Positions 24,401 to 31,654 of a stretch of DNA of 51,237 bases are shown piece by piece. The notes beneath the pieces are model-generated. The model searched no databases, was not told the DNA's origin, and saw only the letters and a program-made list of their open reading frames with translations. Position 1 is the stretch's first letter. Each line of letters begins with the position of its first letter. Position numbers and translations under genes: made by a program. Origin of the DNA: an uncultured Pseudomonadota bacterium (GTDB lineage Bacteria; Pseudomonadota; Alphaproteobacteria; RF32; CAG-239); the NCBI GenBank assembly GCA_949290295.1, contig CASERH010000002.1:1-51237 (forward strand), written 5' to 3'.

Positions 24401-26520
24401 TCAATGAAGGCCGTCAGGAGCGCCAGGCAGAAAAAAGAGCGGCAGCCACGGCGCAAAAGAATGCTGAGCGAGCGGCGGCAGATCAAGAAAGAGTAAATAG
24501 TTTGATAAGTTCTTCAGCTTCAGGGGGACAGCAGAGCTATCAAAACCAGGAATCTGTGGAAGATGCTAAAGAAGCCGCTAATGCTTACAGCAAGGCAAAA
24601 TCGCAGGCCACAACTGCAGAAAATACGGCAAATCGTCTAAGTCGGGAGGCCGAAGCGGCCGCTCAAAAAGCGGAAGAGTTGGCGCAAAAAGCGGCCAAGA
24701 CGGGACTTGAGGCAGATAAGATTGCGGCAGAAGCGGCGCAAAAAGAGGCCGAGAGAGCTCAGCGCAAAGCAAGTGAGGCCAAAGAAGAAGCAGAGGAGTT
24801 AAAGGCCCAAGCAAGTGAAGCTGAAGAAAAGGCGACACAAGCAGCGATAGAGGCGACAAAAGATGTTCGAGAGCAGGCCAAAGCAGATATGGAAGCTTTA
24901 TCTAAAGACGTTGAGGCTGCACAAGAAGCCCTTGCGAGAGCACAAGCCAGTGGTAATGAAGATGTTATCAGACAAGCTAAAGAGGAGTTAAGTCGTCAGC
25001 AAGACAAATACGATACGGCAGAGGAAGTCTACTATCAAGCAGCAGCAAAATATGCATCGTTGACGGAGGATAAAGATGCTCGCCAACAGGCAGAACAAAA
25101 GCTTGAGGACGAAAAGACAGCGGCAGAAATCGTAAGGGACTATGAGCAAAAATCTAATCCTGTAAATGTGGCTACAGAGGCTAAAAACGAGTTGCGCCAG
25201 GCAGAAGCAGAAGCGGCTCAGGCCAGAGGAGATGCGGCGAATAAGGCCGCAGCAGCAGAGGCAGCTCAGCAGGCGGCCAAAGAGGCTCAAGAGAAAGCAG
25301 AACGAACAGGTCTAGCTTCTGATCGAGAGGCGGCACAATTGGCCAAAGTAAGAGCTGAACAGGCCGCTGCGGCATCGGAAGAGGCGCAAAAGAAAGCCGC
25401 AGAAGCGGCCGCCGCCGTAGCCCCGTTAGAGGAGAAAGTTCACGAGGCATTGGTTAACCAAGCAGATTATTTGGAGAAAAAGTCGCAAGCAGATGTTGAA
25501 AAATATGCGGAAAGTGTAAAACAAGCAGAAGCTGAGGTTTCAAAGACGGAGGAAGAACTTGCCGCGGCAGAAGCGGCCGCCGAAGATGCTCGGAGAAAAG
25601 CAGAACAAACGAGAGATCCTTCGGACATAGTTGCAGCACAAAAAGCAGCTAATGAAGTTAAGCAAAAAGAAAAAGAGTTAAGCGAGGCTCAGCAAAAGTT
25701 GGAAGAGGAAAATAAAAATTACAACGATGCTTACGTCGGCCAATATGAAGCCAGGGCGGAAAAGGCGGAGTTGACTGAGGATTCTCAAGCCAAACAAGAG
25801 GCCAACAACAGAGAAGTGGAAGCTCGCAATCAAGAGGAGCGGAAACAAGAAGCAGACAGAATAAGAGAAGAGTACGCCCAGGCGACAAGCCCCGTAGCAG
25901 CGGCGCAAAGAGCGGAGAGCAACCTAACGGAGGCTCAGAACAAGGCAAATCAGGCAGAAAGACAAGCCTCCGCCAAAGCCCAAGCAGCAAAAGAGGCAGC
26001 GGCAGCAGCGCAGGAGGCTGCACAATTGGCCGCAAAGACAGGGGATCCGGCGGATCAACGACGAGCCAACGAGTTGCAAAGGCGAGCAAATTTGGCCGCG
26101 CAGGAAGCTTCTGCCGCTCAAGCAGCTTCTGCGCAGGCTCAAGAGCCGCTCCAAGAGCTGGAAGAAAAATCTCGTCAAGCTAACATACAAGAAGCAATTT
26201 ATTACCAAGAAACCTATAAGGCGACAATGGAGGAAGCAGAGAGAAATCTCCCTCAATATCGTACTTCGGTAAGTGATGCACAAAAAGCAACAGATTTGGC
26301 CTATTCAGAAGCGCAGAAAAAAATTGCAGCCGCTCAGGCTGATCCTAACAATGATGACCTAGTCATTGCTGCCAAGAGAGCATATGATGAATATGTCCGG
26401 CAACAACAAGCTTTATCAAGCGCCCAAAGGAAGCTTGAGGAAGAAATCAAGCGCCGTAATGATGCTGAGCGTCAATATAACGAAGCCTATGCTCGTCAAC
26501 TAGAACTTGAGGGAAAATAA
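21409..26520 (+). CDS. Giant Ala-rich coiled-coil protein with an embedded VirB2-like membrane module
   Basis: A 1703-residue exported protein. The signal peptide is at 1-28. Residues about 40-590 are Ala/Gln/Lys/Glu-rich coiled coil with three short Cys pairs (for example C-M-N-R-N-G-S-C). A VirB2-like two-helix module lies at 625-685 (F-A-G-F-G-L-I-G-F-A, S-W-K-W-F-A-N). Residues about 690-1040 form a mixed domain with C-E-A-E and G-G-G-G-F-A-S-C. Residues about 1049-1703 hold three tandem coiled-coil repeats of 200-245 residues. AGGAGG precedes the first ATG. The module's identity to the two preceding genes suggests a pilin fused to a very long fibre or periplasmic spacer. No named family covers the whole protein. 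A strong terminator ends the unit. Confidence 0.8.
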   Translation: MMNIKKISQAALIACGIIFASFTENVAAQIVGGDVSFDSNHSAADDMDSFKEQQRQDSDEAKISAAQQDRSKKEQKADAAAKTSASASAKQYGTSQNQMSAQESAKQQAQQDKAAAQRQSDAYKSSSAYKNAQENYKQQEQQRRKNIAQAQQEHKDYINSVTAEYDNKVAAAQQKYDECMNRNGSCSSYLVELNNTKKERTSAIEAAENNETYKNKIADAEAGDKAFIDALNQKAMADEQANAYDAKVSQAAQREKEAEAERQKAKQEGIAAADKTIDANREKIELAEKEKAKAEKKLNDAKEDVEKKCGKDPDSNACKKAMEKMDAASIEVGAANKTIDEANSAITEANAQKAMLNMDDDMADFEADLEAGFDAEMGEFDAAKDAAAKKTAAETKAMTEKQQAAQDAQKANDDYNNAVQAYKAAAENLAKKQGQCANGNQQACSEVAAAQQTLAEAKAAADEAYQDKQEKDKIAEEKGAVTGDAAETAKQELTDAKNKQKAAEDKIASLEASLAEAKAACEHSKTLTSRQGQADAEKYCAMQSQLEDQLAAAKEELEQAQLDVDMAQTYLDGVNTIAGVDEHFGQEYKAFSSAAGDAAGDMFTGTYAGSIDYSNTGDVFTTLTRRAARILVGLKPIVYVFAGFGLIGFAFMAIFNKISWKWFANIAIGLFLVANMGRLIEYMVYTVDDRELAATEKPSEFGDHLHGAFADTEYAWVDEMTPYMPPEMVETPDTSVEPPAEEEVTTETRGFCEAEQKGGGLFGGGGFASCVKDLISAGKKAVDTAKKVQNTVDTVKNTVENVKYAADNIGAAIDKIGEGNLEDSFNALSQIGQNVNYIVGSTGGMMNNVMSNTIDIANNVQDMSKSRDEQAELQARRDKGEATGGFTAALMGQTVTRDENGKVTGVEHRWGGDLEYDKDGNVVVKQSGFDQNGDAVQGDIASNKKNGQNTGQLGFMDITNDVVQKSGEINQKFNEASQTAGALTGAVANFSAFGSKSINEGRQERQAEKRAAATAQKNAERAAADQERVNSLISSSASGGQQSYQNQESVEDAKEAANAYSKAKSQATTAENTANRLSREAEAAAQKAEELAQKAAKTGLEADKIAAEAAQKEAERAQRKASEAKEEAEELKAQASEAEEKATQAAIEATKDVREQAKADMEALSKDVEAAQEALARAQASGNEDVIRQAKEELSRQQDKYDTAEEVYYQAAAKYASLTEDKDARQQAEQKLEDEKTAAEIVRDYEQKSNPVNVATEAKNELRQAEAEAAQARGDAANKAAAAEAAQQAAKEAQEKAERTGLASDREAAQLAKVRAEQAAAASEEAQKKAAEAAAAVAPLEEKVHEALVNQADYLEKKSQADVEKYAESVKQAEAEVSKTEEELAAAEAAAEDARRKAEQTRDPSDIVAAQKAANEVKQKEKELSEAQQKLEEENKNYNDAYVGQYEARAEKAELTEDSQAKQEANNREVEARNQEERKQEADRIREEYAQATSPVAAAQRAESNLTEAQNKANQAERQASAKAQAAKEAAAAAQEAAQLAAKTGDPADQRRANELQRRANLAAQEASAAQAASAQAQEPLQELEEKSRQANIQEAIYYQETYKATMEEAERNLPQYRTSVSDAQKATDLAYSEAQKKIAAAQADPNNDDLVIAAKRAYDEYVRQQQALSSAQRKLEEEIKRRNDAERQYNEAYARQLELEGK
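24555..26517 (+). repeat. Three tandem repeats of about 200-245 codons within the giant coiled-coil gene
   Basis: Unit starts are near 24555, 25156 and 25888. Each unit has, in order, an (A/E)-(K/R)-T-G-x-x-(A/S)-D spacer, a second spacer with D at the centre (A-S-G-N-E-D-V-I, T-R-D-P-S-D-I-V, D-P-N-N-D-D-L-V), and then A-x-x-(E/R)-Y-type helices. Units 1 and 2 also share a S-L-T-E-D / E-L-T-E-D segment, and the breaks before units 2 and 3 carry S-N-P-V and T-S-P-V. They arose by internal duplication. Confidence 0.75.
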
Positions 26521-26555
26521 TAAGTTCCAACAATAAAAGTTAACGCATTATTCAT

Positions 26556-26597
26556 AAAAAAGAGGTATCCTTGGAGCAATAAGGAGCCCTCTTTTTG
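26556..26597 (+). terminator. Strong intrinsic terminator
   Basis: The outer stem AAAAAGAGG / CCTCTTTTT and inner stem TCCTT / AAGGA are both perfect, with the T-run in the 3' arm. It separates the pilin-like genes from virB3 onward. Confidence 0.85.
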
Positions 26598-26638
26598 TGC
26601 AATGGAAATGAAAGCAAGGGATAACCTTTTTATGATTG

Positions 26639-26666
26639 TTGCATAAAAAAATGAGCGCGGTATCAT
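26639..26666 (+). promoter_or_regulatory. Candidate promoter for virB3-virB4
   Basis: TTGCAT, 16-nt spacer, TATCAT. It lies directly downstream of the terminator and 31 nt before the virB3 ATG. The TATCATAAAA sequence recurs in the promoter candidate at 29431. Confidence 0.5.
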
Positions 26667-26697
26667 AAAAGATAGAAACAATGCAGGGATTGAATCA

Positions 26698-26988
26698 ATG
26701 CGCGAAATTATATTAAAAGCCGTAGCCAATCCGCCCAAAATTCTGTGGGGGCCGTTTTTGCCAACGATGCTCAATATGGGTATCCAGTTTCCGATTATGT
26801 TCATGTTTCTGGGAACATTTGATGTTAACCCGTTGGTATTTATGGCCACGTTGGTAATTGGGCATGTCATCTGCGTTGCCATTGGCGCAAAAGAGCCACA
26901 TATCTCGGCGATGATTCAGGCTTACGGCCAAACCGCCAAAACGTCACACAACCTCTATAAAGTAAAGGGGAACAAATTTGCACCCTGA
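26698..26988 (+). CDS. virB3: VirB3-like T4SS inner-membrane protein
   Basis: 96 residues with the VirB3/TrbD layout: a short basic N-terminus with K-A-V-A-N-P-P, then two hydrophobic helices (about 20-41 and 48-63) and a cytosolic tail. VirB3 sits at the inner membrane with VirB4 and helps pilus assembly. It overlaps the TTG start of virB4, as virB3-virB4 pairs often do. AGGGA lies about 10 nt upstream. Confidence 0.82.
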   Translation: MREIILKAVANPPKILWGPFLPTMLNMGIQFPIMFMFLGTFDVNPLVFMATLVIGHVICVAIGAKEPHISAMIQAYGQTAKTSHNLYKVKGNKFAP

Positions 26989-29407
26989 TTTTGATTTTTT
27001 TAGCACATTTGTGCAAGGTCTGACTAATTTAGAAGTCTTGGTTGCCGTGATAGGTTTTATATCAGCGGCAGCTTTTGCCGGATTTTGGGTAACCAAATTT
27101 GGGTATTATGTTTTACCCCAGCCGAGAGAGTCTAGGGTTTCAGACTTTTTGCCGTTTAACAAATTGCTCTCTGACGGAATGACGATTCGTTGCTATAATG
27201 GCTCTCTGGCAAGGGTTTTCCGTGTGACGGGTGTTGACTTGGCTTTTGTTACCGATGAGAAGGTAATGTCAATGCTTGAAGCTCGCAAGGCCTGGATAGA
27301 TGGCATGTCTGATTTACAGGTTACTTGTCGAGTAATAACCCTAAGAGAGAGGGTGCCTCTTGAAGAAAGTAAGGGTGATTTTGGCAATGCCTTGCTGGAG
27401 CGCATAGATGAGGTTTGGAGTTCAAACTTAAGCAGAGTTTACAATAATTCGCACTATATTGTGTTATCTGTTGCAGACAGAGATGAAAATTTGAAAGATT
27501 TGAACTATGCTTCTCAGGCCTTAATAGCGACATTAAATGAGTATGGAATAACGGCCTTATTTGAGGCCGAAGGAAGCTCAGCCGCAGATAGTCCCCTGTC
27601 TGTATATGCAAAGATTTGCAGTCCGATAACCAAACCGCAACCCAAAATCAACGGAGCAGAAGGAGCTCACTTAAATGAGTTGCTGACGGCCGAACATATT
27701 CATTTTACTGGAGAAAATGGAATAATCAGATTTTTCACCGGAGATAAAGAAAAATTTGAAATTGCGATGGGAATTCGGTCCTCTGGTGACTATATGGATG
27801 AAAGCATGGTAACCTCGCTGCTTTCAATAGATTCAGAGCTGGTTTTATTGCATAACGTGCGGCCGATATTTAAGCCACATGCCAGAGCATTACTCATGCA
27901 GCAGCAAAGAATGGCGACTATGACAAGTTTTTCAGGCGACGTCATTGATCAATACAGTGAAGTTTTGGCTGCTATTGAAGATAGCGACACCAATCACCAG
28001 TCTTTAACCGAGTACGCAATGGCGATTCTTCTTCAGGGTGATACTTTGGAAGAGATAGAATTTGCCGAAAGCGAGGTTCAGAGAATTTGTCGACTGTTTG
28101 GTGTAACACCGGTAAGAGAAGGGTGGGTTACGCAAGCAACGTTTTTCAATCAATTCCCGACTTATGAAACTCTGCCAAGAACCTACAGATACCTCTCAAG
28201 AGTTGTCGCCGCGGCTATTTCTTTTGATAAACCTTCGGAAGGTTTTTCAAAAAGTGACTGGGGTCCGGGAGCCATTACCGTATTTCGTACGGCATCGGGC
28301 TCCGCGTATCGATTCCAATTTCACGTATCAAGTGAGGATTCGGCAGTTGCACACTGTTGTATTATTGGTCCGACTGGTCAAGGTAAAACAACCTTGCTGA
28401 CATTTTTGGCCGGACAAGCCATGCGCCACCATGACTTGCGAGTGTTCTTCTTTGATAGACACCGTGGTGCCGAGATCTTTACAAGAGCGATTGGTGGTGC
28501 CTATGTTGGTTTTGAAGGTGATGAGAAGAATGTTTCTCTGAACCCGTTTGACTGTGAAAATACGGTCAACAATAGGGCCTTTCTGCGCCGGTGGATGCGT
28601 GCTATTACTCTGGTAGATGATGCCGTCTCAGAAAAAGAGATTGCCCGTGCAGTAACAACGGCATTTGATTATCTGCGCCCGGAAGAACGCATGATGACAA
28701 ACTTATATAAGAGCTGTTTTTCACCCACCGGAAACATGAGAAGAGAGCTGTTCAAGTGGGTAAATCCTGATCAATATGGTAAGATTTTTAACTCAGATAC
28801 AGATAGCTTGGATTTGAAATCTAAGCGTTTTATGGCTTTTGACTTCACGCATATTTTTGAGGATGAAACATTAGCACCGGCAGTAATCAGCTACATCATG
28901 CACCGAATTCAATCAGAAACCGGAGAAACAGGGGTTCCCTCGCTGATTATGATTGATGAGACGGCCCCAATGTTAAAGCATCCGATGTTTAGAGACTATT
29001 TTGTCATAGGTCTGCAAGAAGGACGTAAGAAACGTCAGGCCTATCTGTGTGCTTTCCAACAACCAAATATTATTGATAAATTGGGTGTTGGCGAAGTTAT
29101 TCGTGGCCAATGCCAAACAGTTATTTTCTTCCGCAATCCGCAGGCAACACCTGAAGATTATCTGAACTGGAATTTAACTAATGCGGAAACAGATTTTATT
29201 TTTGGCAAAAGCTACCGGGATTTTCCCTATGCAATTTTGCTTTCACGTCCGGCTACGGGAGAATCTGTAATTTTAGATGTTGATTTGAGCGGCTTAGGAC
29301 CATACTTACGCTTGTACAATTCCGGCCGCAAGAACGTTTTATTGGTTGAAGAGCTGATAAAGGAATACGGAGAAGAAAACTTTGTTACAAAATATTTAAA
29401 TATTTGA
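26978..29407 (+). CDS. virB4: VirB4 T4SS ATPase
   Basis: An 809-residue VirB4/TrbE-family ATPase that energises pilus biogenesis and substrate transfer at the inner membrane. An N-terminal hydrophobic helix (about 17-40) is followed by the CagE/VirB4 N-terminal domain. Walker A is G-P-T-G-Q-G-K-T-T (about 464-472) and Walker B S-L-I-M-I-D-E-T. A-F-Q-Q-P is the conserved arginine/glutamine-finger region. The start is TTG, overlapping virB3 by 11 nt, with AAAGGGGA at good spacing. Confidence 0.94.
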   Translation: MHPDFDFFSTFVQGLTNLEVLVAVIGFISAAAFAGFWVTKFGYYVLPQPRESRVSDFLPFNKLLSDGMTIRCYNGSLARVFRVTGVDLAFVTDEKVMSMLEARKAWIDGMSDLQVTCRVITLRERVPLEESKGDFGNALLERIDEVWSSNLSRVYNNSHYIVLSVADRDENLKDLNYASQALIATLNEYGITALFEAEGSSAADSPLSVYAKICSPITKPQPKINGAEGAHLNELLTAEHIHFTGENGIIRFFTGDKEKFEIAMGIRSSGDYMDESMVTSLLSIDSELVLLHNVRPIFKPHARALLMQQQRMATMTSFSGDVIDQYSEVLAAIEDSDTNHQSLTEYAMAILLQGDTLEEIEFAESEVQRICRLFGVTPVREGWVTQATFFNQFPTYETLPRTYRYLSRVVAAAISFDKPSEGFSKSDWGPGAITVFRTASGSAYRFQFHVSSEDSAVAHCCIIGPTGQGKTTLLTFLAGQAMRHHDLRVFFFDRHRGAEIFTRAIGGAYVGFEGDEKNVSLNPFDCENTVNNRAFLRRWMRAITLVDDAVSEKEIARAVTTAFDYLRPEERMMTNLYKSCFSPTGNMRRELFKWVNPDQYGKIFNSDTDSLDLKSKRFMAFDFTHIFEDETLAPAVISYIMHRIQSETGETGVPSLIMIDETAPMLKHPMFRDYFVIGLQEGRKKRQAYLCAFQQPNIIDKLGVGEVIRGQCQTVIFFRNPQATPEDYLNWNLTNAETDFIFGKSYRDFPYAILLSRPATGESVILDVDLSGLGPYLRLYNSGRKNVLLVEELIKEYGEENFVTKYLNI

Positions 29408-29430
29408 GAAAACAAAGCAAATTCGTTTAT

Positions 29431-29459
29431 TTGAACAAAGGAATGTGTTATCATAAAAT
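29431..29459 (+). promoter_or_regulatory. Candidate promoter for the exported coiled-coil gene chain
   Basis: TTGAAC, 17-nt spacer, TAAAAT, placed 29 nt before the ATG. AGGAGG follows as ribosome-binding site. It would start a second T4SS transcript after virB4. Confidence 0.6.
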
Positions 29460-29487
29460 ATAAGGTAAATACAAGCAGGAGGTTGCG

Positions 29488-31032
29488 ATGAAGGAATGTT
29501 TTGGAAAGGTTTTTCTGAGCGTTTTTCTTGCGCTCTTGTTTGCTTTTGGCTTTTCTGACGAGGCACAAGCTGTCATCCCGGTTACGGATACCCCAAGCAC
29601 AGCCAAAACAATCAAGCAATGGTTTACGGAGGTTGCAGAGAGCAAGACAGTCGTTTCTACCATGCAAACCATCCAAAAAACCAGCTCGGCAATTGGTACA
29701 GCAAAAAAAAGTGTGTCAGAATATGTTTTAAAGAATAAAGAGAAAATAGAAGAAAAATTGGCCAAAGTAAAAAAATACAAAGAAAAGGCAGAAAAATATA
29801 AGGCGGAATACGAAAAGTATAAGAAGCAACTAGATGAGAATATAGCCAAAGCTAAAGAATTAAAAGAGCAGGCAGAAGCCGGTATTGAAACGGCCAAAGA
29901 AACGGCTGAAGCTGCAAAAGACGCTGCCGGTAGCGCTATAGACGCGGCTAAAGATAAGGTTGGAGGTGCTATTGACACGGCTAAAGACAAGGTTGGAATT
30001 TCTTCAGATTCGGAGCAATCAGAAAATATAACCGAGCCATCGGCCAATAATGATGAGGGGGCAACAGCAGAGGTTGACAACAGTGTTAATGTTAATCTGA
30101 CGCCAACCTCAAGCCGTACGGCATTTAATGGAGGAGAGGGCCAAACAGTTAACACAGTAAAAGAAAATACTGCACCAGTTTCAGACATATCGTTGGTTTT
30201 GAGCAAGGATGAACTCAACACATTTAATAATTTGAGCAATAAGAAGACATTGTCCGCAGAAGAAAATACACAGTTAAATATGCTAAAATCAAAGATATCT
30301 CAAGCACAAAATTTAAATACTAGCGGTATAAATATTTCAAAAGCAGTAGTGAAAGCGCCAACAAATGCAGAAATAAAAACAATTGAGAAAAACCAGCCGA
30401 CAGCCGTTAAGCCGGCAGTAACCCAGCCGACAGCCGTTAAGCCGGCGGTAACCCAGCCGACAGCCGTTAAGCCGGCAGAGCGCATGCAACTAAGAAAAGC
30501 CTTCACAACCTCGTCATTGCATCAAGCAGAGACATTAATGTTTGCTAAGGTTGAACTGTTAAACCTACCCGATGGTGGCACAGATTCCAACGAAACGGTT
30601 ATTATTCCACAGGCCTTAGCGATGTATTGCGGACTAAATTCTGGTGATGCGCTGGAATCTGGCAAGGTAGACGAATGTTTGTTAAAATTAAATAAGGAAA
30701 AACAAAGTGCTCAATTGTTCTCGGGCAGCGATGCTCCCAAAGTTTACAACCAAGCGATGGCACAATACGTTGCGGCCAGCATAGCGGAAGCCTACAAAGC
30801 CAGACAAGATGCTGACAGTTTTGAGGAAAATTTTATTGACGCAGTGGATTTTGCTTCAGAAACCACAGCGCAAGATGTATATGACAATATTGTTGAACTG
30901 AATAAAGCCATAGACATGCAGATGAATGGCTTATTAAAAGTTTTCAGTTCTCAACTGGCGGTCCAAAGTTTGTATAATTATGGAGGTTATGGCTTTGTTC
31001 CTCTCGAAGAAGAAGGAGGGGAAGATGAATAA
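29488..31032 (+). CDS. Exported coiled-coil T4SS-associated protein (paralogue 1)
   Basis: 514 residues. The signal peptide ends near residue 28 (D-E-A-Q-A). The next segment, D-T-P-S-T-A-K-T-I-K-Q-W-F, parallels A-T-K-T-P-S-K-L-T-N-W-F in the protein encoded at 33289. A Lys/Glu coiled coil runs from about 70 to 165, followed by a low-complexity linker with three copies of Q-P-T-A-V-K-P-A-V-T. The C-terminal domain contains A-M-Y-C-G-L-N...K-V-D-E-C-L-L-K-L, shared with the next gene. I cannot assign a known family; a VirB5-like or periplasmic scaffold role is inference from position. AGGAGG precedes the ATG. Confidence 0.72.
   Translation: MKECFGKVFLSVFLALLFAFGFSDEAQAVIPVTDTPSTAKTIKQWFTEVAESKTVVSTMQTIQKTSSAIGTAKKSVSEYVLKNKEKIEEKLAKVKKYKEKAEKYKAEYEKYKKQLDENIAKAKELKEQAEAGIETAKETAEAAKDAAGSAIDAAKDKVGGAIDTAKDKVGISSDSEQSENITEPSANNDEGATAEVDNSVNVNLTPTSSRTAFNGGEGQTVNTVKENTAPVSDISLVLSKDELNTFNNLSNKKTLSAEENTQLNMLKSKISQAQNLNTSGINISKAVVKAPTNAEIKTIEKNQPTAVKPAVTQPTAVKPAVTQPTAVKPAERMQLRKAFTTSSLHQAETLMFAKVELLNLPDGGTDSNETVIIPQALAMYCGLNSGDALESGKVDECLLKLNKEKQSAQLFSGSDAPKVYNQAMAQYVAASIAEAYKARQDADSFEENFIDAVDFASETTAQDVYDNIVELNKAIDMQMNGLLKVFSSQLAVQSLYNYGGYGFVPLEEEGGEDE
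30391..30480 (+). repeat. Three tandem 30-bp direct repeats
   Basis: Three near-identical 30-bp units of AACCAGCCGACAGCCGTTAA-type sequence, in frame, encode ten residues each (Q-P-T-A-V-K-P-A-V-T). They are prone to slippage, so linker length may vary between strains. Confidence 0.95.
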
Positions 31033-31654
31033 GCTTCCCACATATTTATGTTTGTTTTGCTGCCTAAGTATTATTTTTGCAGCCGCAAATGCCTGCGGGC
31101 AGGAACAGGAAACGACTGAACAAGGGGAACAAGAAGAGCAGATATCGGCAGCAGATGTTGAGATGGATGACGGAACCGGTCCGGAAGATGATGTGGTTAT
31201 AGCCAAAAAAATGGCCATGCATTGCGGGATATCTTCAAAAGACGGCAGAGATAAAGATAAGCTCAACGAATGTTTAGATAAGCTTGCCGCTGAAGGGAAA
31301 GATCTGCTGACCATTGAACAAGACATAATGCACCAAGTGAGCAAAGACGCCTTAGAAAAGGCATTAACCACTAAATCTGCAGCGGGTAACTATGAGGCAA
31401 CCAGAGATGATGAGTTAGGCGAAGATAGCGGCGTCCAGGCGGGTTCTGCCGCGGCCGGAGGAGCATTATCTGCAGATGGAAGCGATTTGAGGATTAAACA
31501 AACCAAGAATATCAAGATGTCCGGTCGTAGCTCCAGAAATTTGCTACAAGTAATAGACATATATTCAGCGAGAGTTGGGCTAGACGCAATGGAGGTTTTT
31601 TTTAGGCTGGATGCTCCATACCGATTATCTGAGCAAAAAGAGGAGGAAGATTAA
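31025..31654 (+). CDS. Exported protein with the two-Cys C-G-x...E-C-L domain
   Basis: 209 residues starting at ATG 31025, chosen because GGAGGGG lies upstream and a signal peptide (to A-N-A, about residue 23) begins there. An acidic linker is followed by A-M-H-C-G-I-S...K-L-N-E-C-L-D-K-L, matching the C-terminal domain of the preceding protein, then a Gly/Ala spacer and a basic tail. The two conserved Cys likely form a disulfide. The gene overlaps its neighbours by 8 nt and 1 nt. No known family recognised. Confidence 0.7.
   Translation: MNKLPTYLCLFCCLSIIFAAANACGQEQETTEQGEQEEQISAADVEMDDGTGPEDDVVIAKKMAMHCGISSKDGRDKDKLNECLDKLAAEGKDLLTIEQDIMHQVSKDALEKALTTKSAAGNYEATRDDELGEDSGVQAGSAAAGGALSADGSDLRIKQTKNIKMSGRSSRNLLQVIDIYSARVGLDAMEVFFRLDAPYRLSEQKEEED

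Noticed and set aside
29451..30239. Minus-strand ORF of 262 codons opposite the coiled-coil gene at 29488
   Set aside because: Ser/Ala/Phe-rich shadow of Lys/Glu/Ala codons. The + strand ORF has a signal peptide, an AGGAGG site and paralogues.
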